From CAZCTC01 sp964501335 (lineage in GTDB: Bacteria > Chloroflexota > Anaerolineae > B4-G1 > SLSP01): a stretch of 64,000 nucleotides of DNA. The position numbers were made by a program, and so were the translations under genes. The notes under the pieces are model-generated. The model saw only the letters and a list, made by a program, of their open reading frames with translations. It made no database searches and was not told where the DNA came from. This document shows, piece after piece, positions 35,317-42,786 of this stretch. Position 1 is the stretch's first letter, and the number at the start of each line of letters is the position of its first letter. The stretch covers positions 62,001-126,000 of the forward strand of contig CAZCTC010000001.1 in NCBI GenBank assembly GCA_964501335.1, written 5' to 3'.

Positions 35317-36567
35317 TTAGCCGACACCCTGTGGGTTTAAACACAGCAGCCGCGCCTGCTCCGGCCAGCTTGCCGTCAACCGCCCGCGCAGCCCTGCTTC
35401 TGCCAACACCGCCTTCAGATCGGCCGCCGACATCCGCGACAATTGCTCAAACGTCACAATCCCGAGTCGATGCAGCAGCGCTTCCTGCCTGTCGCCCATG
35501 CCCCGAATCAACTGGAAATCGTCCGGCTTGACCAGCACCCGCTCATCTTCCAAAACCGCCTGGCTCGAAATCCCAAACGAAACGGAAGCCGATTCCGGCA
35601 GCTTCAAATACCAGGCCGCCGAATAACCGACCACCCCGTCCGCCGTCTTGACATTGAGCCATTGGTTGAAGGAACCGATCTTCTGGCGCACCGCCGACAT
35701 CGGCTCCAACGCCGTCAACACCGCCCCGTCATTGACCTGAGCCAGCATATCGAACTGCGTCCCGGCTCCCTTGCGCACCTTGAGCGGCGCTTCCGGACTG
35801 ACCGCCACCACACTGATCACCACCGGCGTCGGCGCGGCCCCTCCCGGCAACCGCACATACCAGGCCGCCACATACCCCACCACACCTTCAGCCGTCCGCA
35901 CCCACAGCCACTGCTCGGCCTGCCCGATCTTCCGGTTGATCATCTCCGCCGACTCCAGCGCCCCCAACTTCGCCCCGCTGGAAACCTGAGCCAGCACCCC
36001 CGCTCCGACATAAGGGGCCGCCCGCACATTGAGCGTCCCCACATCCGGACTGATCACCTCTACATCCATCGTCGCCTTAGCCGGCGGCTCGGGCTGCGGC
36101 CCCGGTTTAACCCCAAACGGCAACAGATAGGGCGTCGGATCGATCAAATCATAAGGATAATTGGTCGCTCCGGCCGCCGTCGCCCCCTTCTTCTTGACCG
36201 CAAAGTGCAGATGCGCCCCCGCCGAATTGCCCGTATTGTCGGCCAGTCCAATCAACTGCCCGGCCGTCACGGTCTGCCCCAACACCACCAGAATCTGCTG
36301 CAAATGGGCATAGATGCTCTCATACCCCTCCGCATGCTGAATCCGGATCTGATTGCCGTAAGGCTTCGCATTGGGATTGCTGTTGCCGTCGGGACGCACA
36401 TCGCTCACCGTCCCGTCGGCCACTGCATAGATTTCGCTGCCGTTCGGGGCCTGAAAATCGATTCCCTCATGGCCCGGCAGGCCGAATTTTCCATAAACTT
36501 CTGGCCGTTCCCCAAACTGCTGTGTAATCAACCCATACTGTGTAGGCCAGACCATCTGAAATCCCAT
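35317..36567 (-). CDS. M23 (LytM) peptidase with two SH3-like domains and a C-terminal helix-hairpin-helix region
   Basis: 416 residues from the ATG at 36567, with AAGGAAG six bases upstream. The N-terminal M23 domain has metal and catalytic residues GHEGIDF (His33, Asp37), YAHLQ (His88) and HLHF (His119, His121). Two bacterial SH3 domains follow (about 175-250 with LNVRAAPYVGAGVLAQVS, and about 255-335 with LKVRKGAGTQFD), then a helical tail with LIRGMGDRQEALLHRLGI resembling helix-hairpin-helix. M23 enzymes cut peptidoglycan cross-links. There is no signal peptide, so it would need the eCIS or lysis to reach the wall. Candidate for a lysin that releases or threads the particle, or an injected cargo. 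Confidence 0.85.
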   Translation of the reverse strand: MGFQMVWPTQYGLITQQFGERPEVYGKFGLPGHEGIDFQAPNGSEIYAVADGTVSDVRPDGNSNPNAKPYGNQIRIQHAEGYESIYAHLQQILVVLGQTVTAGQLIGLADNTGNSAGAHLHFAVKKKGATAAGATNYPYDLIDPTPYLLPFGVKPGPQPEPPAKATMDVEVISPDVGTLNVRAAPYVGAGVLAQVSSGAKLGALESAEMINRKIGQAEQWLWVRTAEGVVGYVAAWYVRLPGGAAPTPVVISVVAVSPEAPLKVRKGAGTQFDMLAQVNDGAVLTALEPMSAVRQKIGSFNQWLNVKTADGVVGYSAAWYLKLPESASVSFGISSQAVLEDERVLVKPDDFQLIRGMGDRQEALLHRLGIVTFEQLSRMSAADLKAVLAEAGLRGRLTASWPEQARLLCLNPQGVG

Positions 36568-36701
36568 TTTCCACTTCCTTTCCACGAGAAGCCCATTGAA
36601 AAAAGTCTATTTTTCGGCGGGCGGCTTTTCAAATCGCACCAAAACATAAAAAACTTTCGACCTGTACAGTTAACCCGGAAAACACGAGAGAAAAAAAGTC
36701 C

Positions 36702-36737
36702 ATGTTTTGGCGCACTTCAGAAAGTGCGCCAAAACAT
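36702..36737 (-). terminator. Terminator-like hairpin upstream of the M23 gene (hairpin family copy)
   Basis: Perfect 16-bp arms (ATGTTTTGGCGCACTT), loop CAGA on the plus strand. On the minus strand the stem is followed by GGAC and seven T. It lies in the 310-base gap 36568-36877, which otherwise holds only related repeat text, so it may separate transcription units. Confidence 0.55.
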
Positions 36738-36877
36738 AAATAAAACAATTTCTCTCCCCCGATCCCGCGCGTCGCATCTTACAAAAGAAGTACCAGGTGC
36801 GGGATCCTAAAAACGGACTGTTAGCCCAACCGCGCAGGTCATTTGTTTTTCTCTGCATCTCTGCATAAAAAAACCTG

Positions 36878-37267
36878 TTACTCGTTCGTCTTGTGGACCG
36901 CCCCCAGCGCCGAAGTCGCCGCATCGCCGATCGTCTTAATCATCGTCGCCCGCGTCGCCGTCGCCGCCGTCACCATCTCCTGATGCAAATCCCACAAAGT
37001 CTTATCCACTTCGCCTTCCGCATTCACCGGCACGAACGACGAAGTATCACCGTCGAACGACACGATGGTATACGCCCGCAGCAGCACCTTTCCATCTTTC
37101 ATCAACGTCTCGATATCAGGATTGCTGGTAGCCAGAAAAACAATCTGGTCGGCAGGAGTGGTATAAGTCCGCACCTCCAACGTAGTCACATCCCCGACAA
37201 AGGTCTCCATCTTCTTCGCCAGATCGTCCGCAAACTTCTTCACTGCATCCGTCAACTTGTCTGCCAT
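36878..37267 (-). CDS. Small protein homologous to the C-terminal domain of the C25-like protein
   Basis: 129 residues, ATG after CAGGAGGAG. It matches the last ~115 residues of the protein encoded at 38048-40084: both have a helical start (VKKFADDLAKKM versus LKKFTAQLADAL), then TTLEVRTY versus STLEVETY, LRAYTIVSFDGD versus LRAYTRIAFDGD, VPVNAEGEVDKTLWDLHQEMV versus VPGKEGGGIDQEVWQAHLAMV, and a helical end. The family is unknown to me. Occurrence both alone and as a fused tail suggests an interaction or targeting module for the eCIS. Confidence 0.78.
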   Translation of the reverse strand: MADKLTDAVKKFADDLAKKMETFVGDVTTLEVRTYTTPADQIVFLATSNPDIETLMKDGKVLLRAYTIVSFDGDTSSFVPVNAEGEVDKTLWDLHQEMVTAATATRATMIKTIGDAATSALGAVHKTNE

Positions 37268-37303
37268 GGAACTCCTCCTGAAAGATAGATTGTTTTTTAT
37301 TCA

Positions 37304-38026
37304 TCACTGAATCTGCTTCACATCACGAATCACATCCGTCACAAAACGCCACACCGCCGGTGCCAGCAACAACTGACCGCCCGGCACACTCGCCTTTAAA
37401 GCCAGCCCGGCTGCGCCCACCGTCACCGTCCCCACCAGTTTAAACCAGCTCAACCGCGACGCCAGCGCCGCCCGCACGGCCTGACAATGTAAATCGCGCC
37501 CTTCCGGGGTCACCATCGTCAGCCACCGCGTCTGAAAATTCCCCAGCCAATCCACCTCCGTCGCCCCCAACGCCAGGCCGCCCCAATCGCTCTGAATGCG
37601 CGCATAACCGCTCAGCGACTGCTTGACCTGCTCGACAAAAGCCATCCACTGCTGCATCAGCCAGTTATCCTCCTCGCCCGCGCTGAACGAGGGTGACCGC
37701 AGGTTCTCCACGGCCATCAACAATCGCCCCTCAGCCGGAGAGATCCCCTCCATGCCCCCGAACGACGTCCCGACCGGATCCAACCCCGTCAGCTTATGCT
37801 GCAAAAGCTGTAACCGCTGCGCACTGACCTCCAGATATTCCAGGGTCCCCGCCAGTTCCCCTTGCGCTTCAGCACTTCCCGCCGGCAATTTGATCTCCCA
37901 CACGGACATCTCCGCCGACACTCCCCCTTCATCCACGCTGAAAGAACGCGCCGCCCCATCGAGGACCGTCCATATCCCTAACGGATCGATTCCACCCTCT
38001 ATCCCCTTCAGGGTAAAAACTGCCAT
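37304..38026 (-). CDS. Hypothetical protein of the eCIS locus
   Basis: 240 residues, ATG after AAAGGAG. Not recognised. It starts with a beta-like region (MAVFTLKGIEGGIDPLGIWTVL and VWEIKLPAG), has a helical middle (EYLEVSAQRLQLLQHKL; WLMQQWMAFVEQVKQSL) and a C-terminal hydrophobic hairpin (FKLVGTVTVGAAGLALKASV, then LLLAPAVWRFVTDVI), which could insert in or press on a membrane. Co-transcribed with genes on both sides (gaps of 36 and 21 bases). Confidence 0.72.
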   Translation of the reverse strand: MAVFTLKGIEGGIDPLGIWTVLDGAARSFSVDEGGVSAEMSVWEIKLPAGSAEAQGELAGTLEYLEVSAQRLQLLQHKLTGLDPVGTSFGGMEGISPAEGRLLMAVENLRSPSFSAGEEDNWLMQQWMAFVEQVKQSLSGYARIQSDWGGLALGATEVDWLGNFQTRWLTMVTPEGRDLHCQAVRAALASRLSWFKLVGTVTVGAAGLALKASVPGGQLLLAPAVWRFVTDVIRDVKQIQ

Positions 38027-38047
38027 AAAACTCCTTTACTGCCCCGC

Positions 38048-40084
38048 TCAGGGTTTGAGAGTCTTCAGCAAATTGGTCGCCAGCTCCGCCATAGATTGTA
38101 AGAACTGCGCCCGGCTGATCTGCGCCTCATGCACCATCGCCAGATGCGCCTGCCAGACCTCCTGATCGATCCCGCCGCCCTCTTTGCCCGGCACAAAAAC
38201 CTTGGCGTCGCCGTCGAAAGCGATCCGCGTATAAGCCCGCAACGTCGACTTGCTCGCTGCATCCGCCCCGGCCGCCACCGCCGCCGCCAGATCCGACGTC
38301 GAATAGGTCTCTACTTCCAGCGTACTGATCTCATCTGCCGCCTTGCCTAACGCATCCGCCAGCTGCGCCGTAAACTTCTTCAATGAAGCCGTCAGATCGC
38401 CGAATTGATCCACCAAACCGAAAGCCACCACCCCCATCTCTACCGGAGGCGAACCGGCCGCCGATTCCACCGACACCCCCGCCGCCGGCGCGGCCGCCAC
38501 CACCGGCACGGTCACCGTCCCCAGATCCGGACGGGCCGCGGGAGCTTCCTCGTTTTTAGCAAAAGGGACCCGGACCGCCGGATCGCCGATCACCACATAA
38601 GAACGGGCATCGTTATTGGCCGACCACATCTGCGCCAGTTCCGCATCGCTCACATAATTCGGCGTCCATTTCAACTCATCCAGCACACTGCTCAGCGCCG
38701 AGCTCATATCCGCATAACGCATATTGAAACTGGGATCGGTCGCCAGCCCCACCGGCTCCCCATTCAGCAGCTTCCGCATCGCCGTCACAAACGCCTGCGT
38801 GTCATCCCCACCGCCGGGCAGAATGAAGGAATAGCCCCAGGCCCGTTCCACATGCCCGATCACCGCCAGCGCCCCCTGGCGAAGCATCTTCTGCGGCAAC
38901 GCCGCCACAAAGTTGCGCGACGCAATCGGCTGACGCTGCTTGAACGCCTGGCGTGCAAACTGATCCATCAACGGAGTCCCAGCCCCATAGCAGGCAAAGA
39001 ACATCGCAATCAACCCCGCCAGATTGGCACTGGCCGGCAGATCCTCGCCCGCGAAATAATAATCCCGCGACATGGTACTGCCCGGCCCGCCCCAATCCTG
39101 GCACAACAGCGCCCCTTGATAGCGCAGCTGCCGTTCATCGCCCGGCGTAAACTCCACCCCGTGGCTTGCCGTCATCAACAACGCCGGCGTCAGTGCCGCA
39201 TTGCCGCCCAACAACTGCCCCAACTGCGCCTTCGTCGCCTGGCCCTCTCCCACAAACCGATTGAACTGCCAGCTGTACTTCAGCGCAATCTCGCTGCCCG
39301 GCGCCGCCTGCTGCAAATTATCGTAGAGCGGCTGGATCAAATACTTTGAACTGAGCTGGGTCGCCTTATCGCCGGGATTCGCCGCCCCGAAGAAAGTCAT
39401 CTTCCGATCCAGCTTCACCTTCCCGGTCTCCGCCGCCACCACATTCTGAGCATAACGCGCATAGGATTCCAGATCGGAGCCGAAATCCAGCCGACCCACC
39501 CCGCGCATCACATCCAGCTGATACTGAAATTCATAGGGGATATCGTCCGGCGAACCTACCACCATCACATAGAACGGCATCTCCTCCGGATCGGCCGCCC
39601 CCTTCGCAATCTCGGGCCGCTGGCGGCGGAAAAACTGATCCAACCGTTCGCCCGGCCGATAGCCCGCCCCATCCTCAAAACTCCGATAGCGCGCCCCGGC
39701 CTGCTGCTGCCGCAACTTCAGCAACGGAGACAGCGCCTCTTTGATCCCGGCCTTCAACTGAGCATCCATCGTCGCCGGGAAAAGGATCGCCCAACCGGCC
39801 TGATCCAGCTTTAAAGGATCGACCCCTTCCTTAACCGGAAAAGGTGCCGCCCGTTTAATCTCCAAAAGGCCTTTGGTTTCCTGATCGGCGGCCTCTTCCT
39901 CAGGAGTGGGGACACCCGGCGTTCCCGTCAAAGCCAGCCCCGGCAATTCAGCCGGACTGCCCTTTCCCTGGATAAAACGCGACAGCTGCTCCGGAGACAT
40001 CGGCGGCAGCGCATATTCACCGGTGGCCCCATTGATTCCGTTAAAAACCAGCTGCTCAAATATCGATTCAGTATCCTCAGCCAT
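38048..40084 (-). CDS. C25/caspase-like (clan CD) protein with LEVxTY C-terminal domain
   Basis: 678 residues from the ATG at 40084 after GGAGG. The central part (about 170-520) has FYVMVVGSPDDIPYEFQYQL, a catalytic-type His308 in LLMTASHGVEF, Cys365 in MFFACYGAGTP, and a closing SYVVIGDPAVRVP: the gingipain (C25)/caspase-fold order His-Gly, Ala-Cys, GDPAV. A Pro/Ala linker leads to a C-terminal domain (about 565-678) shared with the 129-residue protein at 36878. No signal peptide, so it acts in the cytosol or as cargo. It is a paralogue of the next gene upstream. It could process eCIS components or act as a death protease; the dyad argues for activity but substrate is unknown. Confidence 0.78.
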   Translation of the reverse strand: MAEDTESIFEQLVFNGINGATGEYALPPMSPEQLSRFIQGKGSPAELPGLALTGTPGVPTPEEEAADQETKGLLEIKRAAPFPVKEGVDPLKLDQAGWAILFPATMDAQLKAGIKEALSPLLKLRQQQAGARYRSFEDGAGYRPGERLDQFFRRQRPEIAKGAADPEEMPFYVMVVGSPDDIPYEFQYQLDVMRGVGRLDFGSDLESYARYAQNVVAAETGKVKLDRKMTFFGAANPGDKATQLSSKYLIQPLYDNLQQAAPGSEIALKYSWQFNRFVGEGQATKAQLGQLLGGNAALTPALLMTASHGVEFTPGDERQLRYQGALLCQDWGGPGSTMSRDYYFAGEDLPASANLAGLIAMFFACYGAGTPLMDQFARQAFKQRQPIASRNFVAALPQKMLRQGALAVIGHVERAWGYSFILPGGGDDTQAFVTAMRKLLNGEPVGLATDPSFNMRYADMSSALSSVLDELKWTPNYVSDAELAQMWSANNDARSYVVIGDPAVRVPFAKNEEAPAARPDLGTVTVPVVAAAPAAGVSVESAAGSPPVEMGVVAFGLVDQFGDLTASLKKFTAQLADALGKAADEISTLEVETYSTSDLAAAVAAGADAASKSTLRAYTRIAFDGDAKVFVPGKEGGGIDQEVWQAHLAMVHEAQISRAQFLQSMAELATNLLKTLKP

Positions 40085-40244
40085 CCATGCCTCCTTCACT
40101 GTTGTCCGTCTTAAAAATAGGCCCCACCGAAAAATCCCTCCGGGCGGCCACATCGGTCCGCCCCTACCCGAACACCGCCAGGGTAGGGGCGCCCTCTACT
40201 CAAACAAGAAACAACACTCAGGGTGGGGAGAGAGTTGTTTTCTT

Positions 40245-40282
40245 TATGTTTTTGCGCGCATCAGAATGCGCGCAAAAACATA
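40245..40282. repeat. Hairpin family copy: 17-bp arms, loop CAGA
   Basis: Perfect inverted repeat (TATGTTTTTGCGCGCAT arm), in the leader region between the PhoB-like box and the C25 gene start. A degenerate GCCCTGAAAGGGTG REP follows at about 40312-40368. Confidence 0.85.
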
Positions 40283-40492
40283 GGCTTTTTACATCGCAGG
40301 AGCAGGCGCCTTCTTAAGCCCTGAAAGGGTGTTTCAGGTGAGCCCGGGATTTCAACCCCGGAGCGTAGTGCAATTTACCCCTGCCCTGCTAAGGAATCGT
40401 AAAAAAATAACTTACCGATTTTTAAAGCGTTTTCCCCTGAAAATTCGGGAACTTATAAATTTACAGACCCTAAACACAAATTCCCCATTCTG

Positions 40493-40526
40493 ATTATATC
40501 CACCAGGTGTGACAGAAGTGTGACAC
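40493..40526 (-). promoter_or_regulatory. PhoB/OmpR-type direct-repeat box in front of a -10 box
   Basis: On the minus strand GTGTCAC (40526-40520) and CTGTCAC (40515-40509) are direct repeats with an exact 11-base period. Ten bases lie between the second repeat and a perfect TATAAT (40498-40493), with no -35 box. That is the geometry of Pho-box promoters, where two CTGTCAT-like heptamers replace the -35. It would drive the C25-like gene at 40084 and the structural genes downstream through a leader of about 400 bases. Confidence 0.55.
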
Positions 40527-40587
40527 AGCGCCGCTTTTTCGCCCGCCCATCGCCCTGCATTGGAATTGAAAATCTTCTCTTCCAAAC

Positions 40588-42777
40588 TCACCCCCGCGCA
40601 CCCGGCATCTTCACCGCCGGATCGCCCAACACAATATACCCGCGCGCATCGTTATTCGAAGTCCATAACTCAGCCAGCGCATTCTCATTGACCCGCTCAT
40701 CTTCGATCATCGGCACCAGTTCCGTCGAAAGCGCCGCATACCGCATATTGAAATACTCCATCGCCGCCCCGACCGGATAACCCCGCAGCAATTGATCGAT
40801 AGCCGAAACAAAAACCGAAACATAGTGCCGCGTCGCGCCGCCCTGACTTCCCGGCCGGGGCGTCGTCGACAGGCTGAAAAACGAATTACCCCAGGCCCGA
40901 TCCACATGCCCCACTACCGCGAGCGCCCCGTTAGGAATCCCCAACAACGCCCGCGGCAGATCCGCCGTGAAAGGCTGCGGCGTCAACATCTTACCCTTCT
41001 TCTTATGCTCCTGACGGAAATAATCGTCATACTGCGGCGTCCCCGCCCCGTAACAGGCAAACAAAAAGGCAATCATCCCCTGCAAATCAAGTGACTTCTC
41101 CGCCCGAATCTCTTCCCCTCTCAAATAGAAATTCTCGTTCAGGCTCCCCACCGCACCGTCCCAGTCGGCAAGGACCAGCGCCCCCTGCCGCCCTCGCTGA
41201 CGATCCAGATCGCTCGAAGTGCATTCCAATCCATGCGTGGCCACAAACAACAATCCGGGCGGTTGATTCTTCAACACCTGCAACAAACGCGCCTTCTTCG
41301 CCTCGGCCCCCAACACCAGATCGGGCTTCAAATCCTTGAAGCGATCTGCCAGCGGCTGGACCAGATGTTTGGAACTCAGCTTCGTAGCCTCATCGCCCGG
41401 AATCTGCACCCCGAAAAACGACATCGACCGGGAAGCCGCCCGGGCCGCCGTTTCCGCCTTGACCACATTCTGCGCATAATTCCGATACGCCGCCCAATCA
41501 TCGCCGAAATCCAACCGCCCCACCGCATATTGCACATCCAGCTGATACTGGAACTCAAAGGGGATCTCTTCCGGGCCCCCCACCAACAGCAAATAATAGG
41601 GAACGAATTCCGGATCAGCCGGCTTACTGGGATCGAGCCCCGGACAGCAATGTCCCAAAAAACTGCGGGCCATCTCATTGGCTCGATAGCCCTTTCCGCC
41701 CTCGTAAATCTGGAAATAATCGGGGTTTTTCGTCTGTTGTTTCTTTCGCCACTGCAACAGGGGATCGAGCGCCTCCTTGATCTTTTTCAACCGCGCCGGC
41801 TCCATGGCGGCCGGGAAAACAATTCCCCAACCCGCCTGCTCCAGTTTGGCGGTATTGACCCAGGGCACAGCCCCCAGATTGGCCACCACCATACTCAACG
41901 CGGTCAACCACTCTTTCAACAAAGGCACCGCCGCCGTCCAGCTCTCCGCCCCGCATAACCCGGCAATTCCATTGTCCAATGCCTGCACAATATCCGGCCA
42001 GAGGGGCCGGGGAATCTGCAAAAGCGGCGCCAAAGCATCGGCCAACGGCTGCAAAGAAGTGCCGGCCGCCGCGACATTCTGCCCCAATCCCCGCAGCGCC
42101 TCGGCGCTGAAACCGGGTTTGCCGCTCACAATCTTCAGGCTTTCAATCGGCAGATCGTATAACGACCGCACCAGAACCGTCCGCCATTCCTGAAGGTCGC
42201 GTTTCCCCTCAGCCAGCTCCGCCGCCACGGTCGAACCGAACAACTCTCGCTGTATCGCCATAAAAATATGCTGGGAAAGGAACTTCAAATATTCCTTAAC
42301 ATCCGCACTGCCGCTCTCGACCGGCACATCCAGCAGCAACGCCGCCAGCTGCCCCCGGCCATTCGGATCGACCATCAACTTCGCTATCGTCGTACAGGTT
42401 TCCACCGGCAGCAATCGCAATCTGGTTGCCAGCGCCTGCTGATGCCCCGGCTCCAACGTGGATGGAGGCCGCTTCACCGTCGATTCCGAGGGATCGAGCA
42501 ACAGCGGGACCAGCTGCTTTGCCAGCAGCTCGCTCCAATCCCCCAGCGAAGTCACTTCACCGTTCAATATCTGAACCGTCGCCCGGGCCAGCAAGGTTAC
42601 CAGCTCGGCCACCTTACCGGAATTTCTCAAATTACGGTCCAGCTTATCCTGAAGAGCCTTCAACTGATCGGCTTCTGCAAAATGATCGTCTTGCAGCCGC
42701 ACCGCAAAATCCTTGACATTCATCGGCGGCAACCCCGGCCGCCCCTCTTCCGTCACCCCGTTGAAATATAAAACCAT
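40588..42777 (-). CDS. C25/caspase-like (clan CD) protein, paralogue
   Basis: 729 residues, ATG after GGAGGGGG. A helical N-domain of about 300 residues (HEAT-like appearance, e.g. LQDKLDRNLRNSGKVAELVTLL) is unique to this copy. From about 310 it parallels the downstream protein: LEQAGWGIVFPAAME, YYLLLVGGPEEIPFEFQYQLDV, His515 in LLFVATHGLECTS, Cys575 in AFLFACYGAGTP, VVGHVDRAWGNSF and a terminal GYIVLGDPAVKMP. The LEVxTY tail is absent. Gene tail-to-head with the two nSTAND genes (gap nine bases), so STAND sensor and caspase-like protein are made together, as in prokaryotic cell-death modules. Activity is inferred from the conserved dyad. Confidence 0.78.
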   Translation of the reverse strand: MVLYFNGVTEEGRPGLPPMNVKDFAVRLQDDHFAEADQLKALQDKLDRNLRNSGKVAELVTLLARATVQILNGEVTSLGDWSELLAKQLVPLLLDPSESTVKRPPSTLEPGHQQALATRLRLLPVETCTTIAKLMVDPNGRGQLAALLLDVPVESGSADVKEYLKFLSQHIFMAIQRELFGSTVAAELAEGKRDLQEWRTVLVRSLYDLPIESLKIVSGKPGFSAEALRGLGQNVAAAGTSLQPLADALAPLLQIPRPLWPDIVQALDNGIAGLCGAESWTAAVPLLKEWLTALSMVVANLGAVPWVNTAKLEQAGWGIVFPAAMEPARLKKIKEALDPLLQWRKKQQTKNPDYFQIYEGGKGYRANEMARSFLGHCCPGLDPSKPADPEFVPYYLLLVGGPEEIPFEFQYQLDVQYAVGRLDFGDDWAAYRNYAQNVVKAETAARAASRSMSFFGVQIPGDEATKLSSKHLVQPLADRFKDLKPDLVLGAEAKKARLLQVLKNQPPGLLFVATHGLECTSSDLDRQRGRQGALVLADWDGAVGSLNENFYLRGEEIRAEKSLDLQGMIAFLFACYGAGTPQYDDYFRQEHKKKGKMLTPQPFTADLPRALLGIPNGALAVVGHVDRAWGNSFFSLSTTPRPGSQGGATRHYVSVFVSAIDQLLRGYPVGAAMEYFNMRYAALSTELVPMIEDERVNENALAELWTSNNDARGYIVLGDPAVKMPGARG

Positions 42778-42786
42778 ACCCCCTCC

